The translations under genes and the position numbers were made by a program. Positions 28,383-35,735 of a stretch of 35,735 nt of DNA are shown piece after piece; position 1 is the stretch's first letter; each line of letters starts with the position of its first letter. This DNA comes from a virus. The notes beneath the pieces are model-generated. The model was given only the letters and a program-made list of their open reading frames with translations. It did no database searches and was not told where the DNA came from. Location of the stretch: positions 1 to 35,735 of the IMG/VR virus record IMGVR_UViG_3300046001_006250; one strand, 5' to 3'.

Positions 28383-30161
28383 ATGCAATTACCAATAGAA
28401 AAGAGGGCTCTAGATATATTAAAAACATACAAAGGGTCAAATGATTATATATTGGGTATACAGAATACTTACTTTACAAGTAAAAGTTTTATACCCACAA
28501 AAAACCAAAGTGATTATATCATTAGAAATGGTAATGTTGATCCAGTTGTTGTTAATAAATTATTTGATATTAGTAAATCTTGTAGATCTTTTATTGCTGA
28601 ACAATTAAAATTAGATTTTATCCCTGAAAATATATTCATCAATAAATTACTTAGTAGAAAAGAAAATTTTTTACATGTTTATGGTTGTTTTGAGGAAGGT
28701 TGTGATGAATATCACACTTTTTACATATCAAAAGAATGTGTAAAAGTTAGTCGCCCTGAACCAGAAATTGATCCAACAAAGTATGAAAGGGATCCAAAAC
28801 CACATCAGATAACAGCTATTAAAAAATTATTGACAAACGATAAGTTTATCTTGGCGGATGAAATGGGTTTAGGAAAAACCACGTCTGCTATTATCGCAGC
28901 CATGGAAGGTCAATTTAAAAAGATATTAGTTGTTTGTCCAGCATCTCTTAAACTTAACTGGAAAATTGAAATTTCAAACTACGATTCACCAAATAACATC
29001 AGTGTTGTTGATGGAAGTAATCTTACCGTAAAGAAATGGACAATTGTAAATTACGATATTCTTAAGAACTTTCATCATTTACCTAGACGTGGTGTTAAAA
29101 CCGCTGATTTACCTGTATCACCAATTGATTACCATAAATTTGATTTGGTTATTGCGGACGAGGCTCATTACCTTAAAAATGCTGCATCAAATAGAACAAA
29201 AATATTTAATGATTTTGCTATGAAAATACCAGTAAGATGGTTATTGACAGGTACTCCAATCACAAATAAACCGATTGATTTTTATAATCTTTTGTATTTG
29301 TGTGAATCTCCTGTGGCATCTAATTGGGTTGGTTATGTTAAAAGATATTGTGCTGGTAGACAATTTAACCGTAAAGGTACAAAGCAAAAGTATTGGGTTT
29401 GTTCTGGGTCCTCAAATCTTGAGGAATTAAAAGATTTTTCTGCTGATGTTATTTTGAGAAGAACTAAAAGTGATTCTATTGATTTACCACAAAAGACTAT
29501 CAAACCTGTTTATTTACCATTAGAGTTCTCAACCAGTTATAACGCTTATATTGATGAGTACGAAGCTTGGATTGAAGAAATGGAAGCTGCTGGTGAAAAA
29601 CCAACAATTACTGATCACTTAACAAAACTTATCAAAGTTAGACAATTATTATCTTATGATAAAATTGCGCATACAATTGAAATGGCTGAAGAAATTATTG
29701 AGAACGGACAAAAGGTTATTATTTTCAGTTGTTTCTCGAATACTATTAAGGAATTAATGGCTCATTTTAGTAAAAAAGCTGTTATGATTGACGGATCGGT
29801 TTCAAAAGAAAAACGCCAACAGGCTGTCGAGTCATTTCAGAATGATGAAAAAATTACAGTTTTCTGTGGTAATATTGTAGCTGCTGGTGTTGGTTTAACA
29901 TTAACCGAGGGTAGTGTTGTAATATTTAATGATCTTGACTGGACCCCAGCTAACCATATGCAAGCTGAAGATAGAGCACATAGAATTGGTCAACAAAATC
30001 AGGTTCACATCATTTATCCTTTGTTTGCGGATACTTTAGATATGATCATGTATAAAGCACTTCAAAGTAAGATGAAGATTATTAGTACGATTATGGGTGA
30101 TAACCCATCAGAAGAACAAATTTCTGTCGGTAAAGAAGTTATTATGCACCTTAGACGTTAA
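28383..30161 (+). CDS. SNF2-family DNA helicase/translocase (superfamily 2, 592 aa)
   Basis: A complete SF2 SNF2-type ATPase. Motif I is DEMGLGKTT (K165). Motif II is DEAH (D259-E260-A261-H262), followed by YLKN. Motif III is LLTGTPITN. The second RecA domain has IFSCFSN (motif IV), VAAGVGLTLTEG (motif V) and QAEDRAHRIGQQ (motif VI, D530-R531 and R534). The DRxHRIGQ form of motif VI is diagnostic of SNF2 proteins such as SMARCAL1/HepA relatives. The N-terminal 130 residues are a separate Phe/Tyr/Cys-rich domain, perhaps for DNA binding. Such phage enzymes are thought to remodel replication forks or displace bound proteins. It is on the plus strand behind its own host-like promoter and ends tail-to-tail with the Gp88-like gene (stop codons share bases). 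Confidence 0.93.
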   Translation: MQLPIEKRALDILKTYKGSNDYILGIQNTYFTSKSFIPTKNQSDYIIRNGNVDPVVVNKLFDISKSCRSFIAEQLKLDFIPENIFINKLLSRKENFLHVYGCFEEGCDEYHTFYISKECVKVSRPEPEIDPTKYERDPKPHQITAIKKLLTNDKFILADEMGLGKTTSAIIAAMEGQFKKILVVCPASLKLNWKIEISNYDSPNNISVVDGSNLTVKKWTIVNYDILKNFHHLPRRGVKTADLPVSPIDYHKFDLVIADEAHYLKNAASNRTKIFNDFAMKIPVRWLLTGTPITNKPIDFYNLLYLCESPVASNWVGYVKRYCAGRQFNRKGTKQKYWVCSGSSNLEELKDFSADVILRRTKSDSIDLPQKTIKPVYLPLEFSTSYNAYIDEYEAWIEEMEAAGEKPTITDHLTKLIKVRQLLSYDKIAHTIEMAEEIIENGQKVIIFSCFSNTIKELMAHFSKKAVMIDGSVSKEKRQQAVESFQNDEKITVFCGNIVAAGVGLTLTEGSVVIFNDLDWTPANHMQAEDRAHRIGQQNQVHIIYPLFADTLDMIMYKALQSKMKIISTIMGDNPSEEQISVGKEVIMHLRR

Positions 30162-31333
30162 TGTTGTAATAAATAACTACCTTTAACATCTTTTCTTTGA
30201 GCACCTATGTCACTGTCACCAGCAGGTAACACAATTACATTATATTTAAATGGTTCGTCTTGTGTTGTTGGTAGCTCGTCTGTATAAACAATCGATTCGT
30301 ATGGTATATTATACTTAACACTAATAAGATTTTTTAACGTTTCTTTAGCCGCATCATCAATAAAAGTAGCTTTTTCTTTTTCATCTTTAATGTAACTATT
30401 TCGGTCTTTTTTAAATAAACCTTTAAATAATTCCTTTGGTACTATTTTAGAAATTTTAGCTGTATCGGTATTAACTTTAGCTGTTTCTTTTTTATTTGCA
30501 TCATCAGAAAAATTCATAACAAAGTTTGGGTCAGCGATATTAGCGATGTCACCCATTTTTGTGTAAGCGTAAGATTCAACATTATAACCAGATTTAAGTA
30601 ATTGGTTTGTAACACTAATCGCTATATCATAATATTTTTTAGCAAAAAAATCACCAGCATCATTCCATCTTAAAATCATTTTAATGTCCACACCATCTTT
30701 TTTTGATTGTCTTTTTAAACCGTATGCTAACGGATCTAATTCATCCATTATGATATTTTCATACATTTCAGGATCGTTTAATAATAAATTAAGTCTTTGT
30801 GTGTATTTTAGGTTTTTACCGTAATTCATGATATAAAAACCTTTTCTAGCATAACAGTCAATCGCACATGAACCAGCCCCAGGACAAGTATTAATCGTAT
30901 AGAATTTACCTTGTTCTTTATCATAAAGAATACTTCTTAATGCTGGTATACCTGTATTAACAGTATACTGTAAACCACCCCTATCGCTTTTTTCCATTTT
31001 AGGATTTCTATCGAATATTTGTTGTGGTAATGTAGTGATTTGTCTAATAAAATGATCAATATCAATCTCACCTTCATTATCTGTTGGTATATTTTTACCA
31101 CTTATAATTGGTTCATCCGCATTTATCTTACCTCTATCTTTTGATGGCCTGCTTAATCTATCTAATTGTGAGTTTAACATAGCTACAACAGATTCTGGGG
31201 ATAAGCAACTTTTTTTAACATCACCAAAATCTTTTTCCCAATCAACCTCAGATATGTTTGTGGACTCATTTAAACGAAAACCAATTAATTCTTTTGTTCT
31301 GAGTATCGCGTTATTAAATTTGTTATTAGTCAT
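30158..31333 (-). CDS. Gp88-like protein with CPGAGSC-x3-CYA motif (391 aa)
   Basis: I start at Met 31333 (MTNNKFNNAILRTKEL); a longer frame to 31414 would begin inside the divergent neck gene and read through the promoter elements. Residues 148-166 read NTCPGAGSCAIDCYARKGF (C150, C156, C160); later come LRWNDAGDFF (R222, D225, D228) and SYAYTKMGD (255-259). This order, a triple Cys motif with CYA, then R-x-x-x-x-GDF, then YAYTK, matches the Gene-product-88 family first described in mycobacteriophages. Its biochemical function is, to my knowledge, unknown. The cysteine triplet could bind a metal or iron-sulfur cluster. The last 130 residues are a Lys/Asp-rich extension ending VIVLPAGDSDIGAQRKDVKG. 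A TATTTAT element lies about 30 bases upstream. Its 3' end overlaps that of the helicase gene by 4 bases. Confidence 0.75.
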   Translation of the reverse strand: MTNNKFNNAILRTKELIGFRLNESTNISEVDWEKDFGDVKKSCLSPESVVAMLNSQLDRLSRPSKDRGKINADEPIISGKNIPTDNEGEIDIDHFIRQITTLPQQIFDRNPKMEKSDRGGLQYTVNTGIPALRSILYDKEQGKFYTINTCPGAGSCAIDCYARKGFYIMNYGKNLKYTQRLNLLLNDPEMYENIIMDELDPLAYGLKRQSKKDGVDIKMILRWNDAGDFFAKKYYDIAISVTNQLLKSGYNVESYAYTKMGDIANIADPNFVMNFSDDANKKETAKVNTDTAKISKIVPKELFKGLFKKDRNSYIKDEKEKATFIDDAAKETLKNLISVKYNIPYESIVYTDELPTTQDEPFKYNVIVLPAGDSDIGAQRKDVKGSYLLQH

Positions 31334-31353
31334 AATATTCCTGTATTTAAAAG

Positions 31354-31368
31354 TATTTATTATAAATA
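31354..31368. promoter_or_regulatory. Back-to-back TATTTAT elements, candidate divergent late promoters
   Basis: TATTTAT on the plus strand (31354-31360) and its inverse ATAAATA (31362-31368; TATTTAT on the minus strand) sit one base apart in the 43-base gap. They lie 16 bases before the plus-strand neck gene (31377) and 28 bases before the minus-strand Gp88-like gene (31333). Each gene thus has a copy in its own coding orientation. Confidence 0.55.
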
Positions 31369-31376
31369 TTAAGTAA

Positions 31377-32468
31377 ATGAGAATAAATCCGATTGAAAAA
31401 GAAAAAATATACAAACAAGCTAAACATAGACTTGGTGCCCCTATTAGAAAAATTCAATTAGAGGATGAACAAATGGACTCACTTCTTGAAATCGCAACAG
31501 AAGACTATGTTGAGTTTATCAATAATTGGTTAATTGAACATCAATGGCCAAGTTTAATTGGTTTAAGTATTAGTGAAGCTGATTTGACAAGAGCTTTTAT
31601 TTATAGAACTTTTGATTTGGTTACCCAATATACTTACTCCTACTCAAAAATCGTTGGGTTAGGTGCTGGTGAAGGTGGTTATGTACTTAAAAAAGATTAC
31701 GTTGAGTTGTCTAAAGGCCAACAAATGTATGAGATTCCAGCCAACAGAGAGATAAATGAGGTTTTGTGGTTTACACCAGCTTCTTTGGACCAATCTGTTA
31801 TCGACCCATTCTTGGGTGTTTGGAATAATCAATTTGGTGCTGAATATATGGGGTTAGGTAGTTACTATATCTTACCAGCTTTTGATATTTTAATGAGAAC
31901 AACGGATAGAAATCTTAAAAATAGAATGATTCGTTCTGAATTAATTTATAAAATCACAAATGCACCTGATGGGAAAAAATATCTTCATTTAATGAACACA
32001 CCTGGTGGTAAGTTTGATTTTAGAGGTTCAATGCTTGACCAAGGTAAATGCTGGTATTGGTATTATGATATTAACCCATTAATTAAAGATGATTGTTTAG
32101 CAAAAAACAAAGATATCATTAAATCACCTTCCGATGTTCCTTTGGATGATATTTCATTCGATGATTTAAATGACCCAGCTAAAGTTTGGATAAGAAGATA
32201 CTTCATCGCTTTATGTAAAGAAACTTTAGGTAGAGTAAGAGGTACATTTAGTGGTAAAATACCAGTTCCAGATGCAAATATGGAAATTGAATACCAATCT
32301 CTTTTATCTGAGGGTAAAGATGAAATGGTTACACTTAAAAAAGAATTAGAAGATAGAATGCTTAGATTAAACCCATTAGAAATACTTAAAAGAATGTCTT
32401 CTGAGGCTGAAGAGGTTAATAAATCCCTTAAATATAGAGCGTTCCAAAAACCAATTAAAATTATATAA
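31377..32468 (+). CDS. Neck / head-tail connector-like structural protein (possibly T4 gp13-like, 363 aa)
   Basis: A 363-aa protein. The N-terminal half has helices around SLLEIATEDYVEFINNWL and a FIYRTFDLVTQYTYSYSK segment. These are followed by DYVELSKGQQMYEIPANREINEVLWFTP, a pattern (helical bundle, then elsxGqq-Y-x-(I/L)P...I..V) that recalls gp13-type neck or adaptor proteins of T4-like phages. The centre is Gly/Asn/Trp-rich (LGVWNNQFG, MGLGSYY, KCWYWYYDINP), and the C-terminus is a long charged helix from about 310. It leads a three-gene plus-strand cluster with 1-base overlaps (TAATG), so all three are translationally coupled. A TATTTAT element lies 16 bases upstream. The neck assignment is moderate; virion role is likely. 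Confidence 0.6.
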   Translation: MRINPIEKEKIYKQAKHRLGAPIRKIQLEDEQMDSLLEIATEDYVEFINNWLIEHQWPSLIGLSISEADLTRAFIYRTFDLVTQYTYSYSKIVGLGAGEGGYVLKKDYVELSKGQQMYEIPANREINEVLWFTPASLDQSVIDPFLGVWNNQFGAEYMGLGSYYILPAFDILMRTTDRNLKNRMIRSELIYKITNAPDGKKYLHLMNTPGGKFDFRGSMLDQGKCWYWYYDINPLIKDDCLAKNKDIIKSPSDVPLDDISFDDLNDPAKVWIRRYFIALCKETLGRVRGTFSGKIPVPDANMEIEYQSLLSEGKDEMVTLKKELEDRMLRLNPLEILKRMSSEAEEVNKSLKYRAFQKPIKII

Positions 32469-34084
32469 TGTTTTATACAGCCCTAGATAAAAGTGATTAT
32501 TTTGATTTAGTTGTCACAAAAGATTGTCGTGATTTTTATCGTGATTATAACGAATGTAAATTAATAAACATTAACGTTACTGAAGACTTATGTTCAATAC
32601 CTGGGGGTGTTCAAACAGGGGAAGTTGAGTTAAAAAATATAACCCTTACTGGTTATGATAATTTTTTCATATATAACGGTGTAACGTTTAATACTAATAA
32701 TTTTACATGGAATACAGCAACTGTTGCTTGGTTAAACGCTAATTTTAGTTGGTTAAATGATATAGGTGACGGAACAACTGGTTATACCGTAAATAATAAC
32801 ACTATTATTGATATTAATAATGATTTAACTTACATTATTGAAAGTGGTGACACATTTTGTTTTCACGAAATATCTGGGTATAGTGGTAACTATTGTTATG
32901 AAATTAATCATCTTGAATTAGATAACGGTGTGTATTATAATAAATTAAACGGTGGGTTTTATCAAGGTTTTTATAAAATATTCGGGCAAAACGTTGAATG
33001 GTTTCCAGCTAGAGCTAAAAAGGGTTGGACTGTTGATATGGTTGTCCATTTTCCAATGGATTTATCTGGAACAACATCTGGAACAACATCTGGAGAAACG
33101 TGTGTTATCTTAAATGACATTTACCCAAATAATAGCGGTTTTATTTTTTATATCGGTACAAGAGCTGAGAATAAATTTGCTGATCAAACAACAATTGAAG
33201 TACAAAGATTAGAAACAGAATATAGTGTTACACCTTTAAATACAAATAATTTATACACATACAATAGTTTAATAACCCTGGATGGTTTAACAAACTACAT
33301 TGGTTATTTCAATTATTATAACGGTTTAATGTATACTGGTAGAAATTATACAACAGATTCACAACCATTACAATACCACCAAAAATATGGTGATTTAACA
33401 TATAATGCGTTTGGTATTAGAGTTACTAATGATGGTAAAATTGGTTATAGAACCATATACCCAACTGACGTTTGTTATAGTGGTGCCACACAAGAGGTTA
33501 GTGGTATAACAAATAATTCATTTATTATGGAACCTGACGATCCTTGTGTTAATTACACAAAAGCTCTTATCGTTACAAAATATTTTACTATCGAAGAATG
33601 TTACACAAAAAAACCTATTATTAATGTTAGCGAAAATAAATTTTTAAACATAACTGGTGTTTTTGAAAGAGATTTTGCTTATGGTGATAATTGTCAATTA
33701 AAATATGGTGATTACAAAAAAGGTTCTTTTTCAATTTATTTAAATGGGTTCTTAGTTTTTAGAAATAAAAATTTTATTGAAGTCATGCCGCATGAATTAG
33801 ACACTGACTCAAAATACCAAGAAGGTGTACCATTTAATATTTCTTTTGGCGGTGGTACCCAAAATTTAATGGATTTTATTTCACTCGATAACACAAAACA
33901 TATAAACACTGTACTTGAAAAATTCTTTGCTGGGACATTTTTAGGTGGAGTTAAATCATTTAAAATGCATTGCGTACCTTTATACACTGTTGAGGTTAAA
34001 AAAGAGTTTAGAAGTATTGCGGATATGTACGATTTACCAATAATAAACGGTGGGAGACAAATATTTATAAAAAATTTATTCTAA
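32468..34084 (+). CDS. Putative virion surface protein, lectin/LamG-like beta-rich (538 aa)
   Basis: A 538-aa, Asn/Tyr/Gly/Thr-rich beta protein with no family I can name. The pattern GWTVDMVVHFPMD (about 186-198), then GFIFYIGTRAENKF (about 224-237) and, near the C-terminus, GSFSIYLNGFLVFRNKNF followed by PFNISFGGGTQNLMD, is what concanavalin-type/LamG jelly-roll domains look like. Such domains bind glycans or decorate virions. A short GTTSGTTSGET repeat (DNA near 33066-33098) precedes the sixth cysteine or so; cysteines are unusually frequent in the N-terminal half. It shares a TAATG overlap with both neighbours and so belongs to the neck-like cluster. A role in head/tail decoration or adsorption is inferred. 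Confidence 0.55.
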   Translation: MFYTALDKSDYFDLVVTKDCRDFYRDYNECKLININVTEDLCSIPGGVQTGEVELKNITLTGYDNFFIYNGVTFNTNNFTWNTATVAWLNANFSWLNDIGDGTTGYTVNNNTIIDINNDLTYIIESGDTFCFHEISGYSGNYCYEINHLELDNGVYYNKLNGGFYQGFYKIFGQNVEWFPARAKKGWTVDMVVHFPMDLSGTTSGTTSGETCVILNDIYPNNSGFIFYIGTRAENKFADQTTIEVQRLETEYSVTPLNTNNLYTYNSLITLDGLTNYIGYFNYYNGLMYTGRNYTTDSQPLQYHQKYGDLTYNAFGIRVTNDGKIGYRTIYPTDVCYSGATQEVSGITNNSFIMEPDDPCVNYTKALIVTKYFTIEECYTKKPIINVSENKFLNITGVFERDFAYGDNCQLKYGDYKKGSFSIYLNGFLVFRNKNFIEVMPHELDTDSKYQEGVPFNISFGGGTQNLMDFISLDNTKHINTVLEKFFAGTFLGGVKSFKMHCVPLYTVEVKKEFRSIADMYDLPIINGGRQIFIKNLF

Positions 34085-34485
34085 TGATATTCAGTATAAG
34101 ACAAAATGCAACATTACCTATTTTAAAAATGAAAGTTTTTAGAGATGGTCGTAACGATTTTAGACGTTTTGAAGATTTAATCGAAAATTGTGTGGCAACT
34201 TTTGCCATGAAAGATGAAAAAACAGGTGTTTATAAAGTTGCTAATAAAGCAGCGAATGTTGTCCTTGAAAACCCATGTGATGAAAATGGTTACAAACACT
34301 ATATCATAACATACCAGTTTACAAAAGACGATACTGACAAACCTGGAATATTTCTTGGTGAGTTTAAATTAACTCTTTTTGATCCAGCTGACCCAATGGA
34401 AGTTTATGGTGAATTAATAGCACCAATCCAAGAGGAGTTATACATACATATCATCGATTCATTTGTAAAAACAGATATTATTTAA
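34084..34485 (+). CDS. BppU-N-like small baseplate/adaptor protein (133 aa)
   Basis: A 133-aa beta-sandwich-like protein: FSIRQNATLPILKMKVFRDGR, NCVATFAMKDEKTGVYKVANK, YKHYIITYQFTKDDTDKPGIFLGEF and a C-terminal PIQEELYIHIIDSF. The order 'ligand-like strand with LP-L, then V-(T/A)F-x-M-x-D-x-x-TG, then Y-x-(F/W)-x-x-x-DT-x-x-(P)G-x-(F/Y)-x-x-EF' is typical of the Ig-like N-terminal domain of phage baseplate upper proteins (BppU). These attach receptor-binding proteins or fibres. It is coupled by TAATG to the lectin-like gene, which may be its partner. It is followed by a T-rich tract with no clear hairpin. Confidence 0.6.
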   Translation: MIFSIRQNATLPILKMKVFRDGRNDFRRFEDLIENCVATFAMKDEKTGVYKVANKAANVVLENPCDENGYKHYIITYQFTKDDTDKPGIFLGEFKLTLFDPADPMEVYGELIAPIQEELYIHIIDSFVKTDII

Positions 34486-34492
34486 CTTTTTT

Positions 34493-34523
34493 TTTGTTTT
34501 TTTCAGTTTTATACTTATATTTG
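34493..34523 (+). promoter_or_regulatory. Bacteroidota-type promoter ahead of the DNA polymerase gene
   Basis: TTTG (34493-34496), a 19-base spacer and TATATTTG (34516-34523) match the -33 TTTG / -7 TAnnTTTG consensus described for Bacteroides and Flavobacterium. Transcription would begin near 34530, about 11 bases before the ATG at 34541. It is the best single indication of host phylum here and suggests expression by unmodified host polymerase. Confidence 0.65.
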
Positions 34524-34540
34524 TCCCAAAATAAATAATT

Positions 34541-35735
34541 ATGGCTGAATACAAAATATCCCTTGAAGAAATAGAAAGATTTTTAAATGGACACGATGAT
34601 GAGAAATACATCGTTAATGTTGAGTATGACGCTGAAACAAATTTAATTCATAAAATTAAACAAGACCCTGAAAAAGGTAATTTAATTGAGACAGAACCTT
34701 TAATGGCTTTTATGTGGATTAAAAATCTTAACAAGGTTAAGGATTTAACTAATTTTTATGATAACAGTGATTCTAAAATTAAATCAGCTAGACAAAGATT
34801 TGGTATTGAAATCAAATCTTTAGGTGGTGATCACCCAAAATTATTAGAAGGTTATAGATATTTAGTTACCTGTAATCAAGGTAATAAAAGAATGTTAGAT
34901 TTCTTCAGAGAAGGTGGTATCTACGTATATGACACAAGAAACGATATTAAATCACACTTTTTAATGATATCACCTGTTGAGCAATATTTTATACACACTG
35001 GTAAACGTTTGTTTAAAGGGTTTGAAGAATATGATGATATCCATAAATTTATATTTGACTTAGAGACAACAGGTTTAGACCCAAATATTAATAGAATATT
35101 CTTGATTGGTATCTACACTAATAAAGGTGTTAAAGAAATCATACCAGTTGAAAATAATGATGAATCTGAAAGACAAGCAATCACAAAATTCTTCGAAGTT
35201 ATTAATAATATTAAACCAACAATTATTGCTGGTTATAATAGCGCTAACTTTGATTGGGATTTCTTTTTTGTCCGTTGCCAAAAACTTGGTTTAGATATTC
35301 AAGATATTGCGATAACACTTAAACCAGGTGAACTTATCCAAAGAAAAGAAAAAAGTATGCTTAAACTTGGTAATGAGGTAGAGGAATATACCCAAACTAA
35401 TATGTTTGGTTATAGCATCATTGACATCATACACTCAGCTAGACGTGCACAAGCGATTGATTCAAGCATGAAATCTGTTGGTTTAAAATACGTTTGTAAG
35501 TATAACAAGATCGCCAAAAAGAATCGTGTTTACATTGTCGGTGATAAAATCGGTAACACATGGTACTCAGAAGATAAATTCTATTTTGATGATAGAACTG
35601 GCGCATATTCTAAGACAAAACCAGCTTTAGAATTTATGGATTATATTCGTAGAGAAGATATCCAAGCTAACCCAGATAAAGTGTTTATTTTTGGTGATAA
35701 CTTATTAAGAGAAGGTCTTGGTGGTCAGGCAATCC
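34541..35735 (+). CDS. Family B DNA polymerase, N-terminal and exonuclease part, with probable inserted FGDNL/GGQA domain; 3' end cut by window
   Basis: 398 codons are present. Residues 1-165 are the N-terminal domain. The 3'-5' exonuclease follows: Exo I FIFDLETTGLDP (D173, E175) and Exo II AGYNSANFDWDFFF (N233, F237, D238). The conserved SMKSVGLKYVCKYNKIAKK region and a Tyr/Trp-rich linker come next. Exo III (YxxxD) and all polymerase motifs should lie beyond the window. Instead, residues 367-398 read DYIRREDIQANPDKVFIFGD and on to NLLREGLGGQAI. That is the opening of a small phage/bacterial protein type normally seen alone. The frame is unbroken, so a domain appears to be inserted between Exo II and Exo III. 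A Bacteroidota-type promoter lies just upstream. The polymerase identity is secure; the insertion is inferred from the visible 32 residues. Confidence 0.9.
   Translation, partial: MAEYKISLEEIERFLNGHDDEKYIVNVEYDAETNLIHKIKQDPEKGNLIETEPLMAFMWIKNLNKVKDLTNFYDNSDSKIKSARQRFGIEIKSLGGDHPKLLEGYRYLVTCNQGNKRMLDFFREGGIYVYDTRNDIKSHFLMISPVEQYFIHTGKRLFKGFEEYDDIHKFIFDLETTGLDPNINRIFLIGIYTNKGVKEIIPVENNDESERQAITKFFEVINNIKPTIIAGYNSANFDWDFFFVRCQKLGLDIQDIAITLKPGELIQRKEKSMLKLGNEVEEYTQTNMFGYSIIDIIHSARRAQAIDSSMKSVGLKYVCKYNKIAKKNRVYIVGDKIGNTWYSEDKFYFDDRTGAYSKTKPALEFMDYIRREDIQANPDKVFIFGDNLLREGLGGQAI

Noticed and set aside
31334-31414. Longer N-terminus for the Gp88-like gene, with a hydrophobic MYIFSFSIGF-type start resembling a signal/membrane segment
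   Set aside because: It would overlap the divergent neck gene and be encoded by the promoter elements in the gap; the ATG at 31333 gives a normal soluble start.
33736-33987. Minus-strand open frame of 83 codons opposite the lectin-like gene
   Set aside because: Antisense shadow within a translationally coupled plus-strand gene.
35075-35294. Open frames on both strands inside the polymerase gene (68 and 62 codons)
   Set aside because: Both overlap the exonuclease motifs in other frames and have no independent signals.
35367-35735. Intein or group I intron as the cause of the odd sequence in the polymerase
   Set aside because: No Cys/Ser at a splice junction, no intein block A sequence and no stop or intron core before the FGDNL segment; the frame is continuous, so a domain insertion fits better.

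Overview
This window looks like part of the genome of a large, T4-like contractile-tailed phage (myophage) infecting a member of the Bacteroidota. The case for a phage is a nearly complete tail/baseplate/neck module (sheath, tube, gp26-like hub protein, tape-measure proteins, LysM-type baseplate protein, neck and tail-completion proteins) next to a SNF2-type helicase and a family B DNA polymerase. The case for a Bacteroidota host is strong A+T richness, mostly poor Shine-Dalgarno sites, and two promoter-like sites matching the TTG/TTTG - about 19-20 nt - TAnnTTTG consensus of that phylum (34493-34523 and 23613-23643). No rRNA, tRNA, CRISPR, integrase or IS element was seen.

Layout. Positions 1-28294 are almost entirely a minus-strand virion module, transcribed right to left: neck protein (28294), gp15-like tail completion protein, tail sheath, tail tube, gp26-like baseplate hub protein overlapping the open frame of a small gp51-like protein, a 244-aa unknown protein, two tandem paralogous tape-measure-like proteins (860 and 919 aa), a 2953-aa baseplate/tail giant with ten N-terminal 60-aa repeats, a 105-aa LysM/gp53-like protein, a 963-aa structural protein and a protein of more than 1070 aa that runs off the left edge. 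The only plus-strand gene inside this module is a Vsr-like endonuclease (22580-22981), probably a free-standing homing endonuclease. Positions 28383-30161 (+) hold a SNF2 helicase. Positions 30158-31333 (-) hold a Gp88-like cysteine-motif protein. Positions 31377-34485 (+) hold three tightly coupled virion genes (neck-like, LamG-like/adsorption-like, BppU-like). From 34541 (+) to the right edge runs a family B DNA polymerase.

Regulation. Bidirectional or minus-strand terminator hairpins follow the sheath, the tube and the gp51-like gene. A recurrent TATTTAT element sits on the coding strand in nearly every true intergenic gap ahead of structural genes and is my candidate for the phage late promoter. 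Two other gaps carry host-like sigma-70 promoters (before the helicase and before the gp26-like gene). One carries a Bacteroidota-type promoter (before the polymerase).

The most unusual observations are: (1) the polymerase reading frame runs, after its exonuclease motifs I and II and before motif III, into an FGDNL...GGQA signature otherwise familiar from stand-alone phage proteins, suggesting a domain inserted in a replicative polymerase; (2) two tandem tape-measure paralogues; (3) a T9 slippery run in the gp26/gp51 overlap compatible with a -2/+1 frameshift fusion; (4) the conserved TATTTAT element; (5) a roughly 300-bp AT-rich gap with a plus-strand promoter, four GTACT copies and a terminator, which could encode a small RNA or act in replication.
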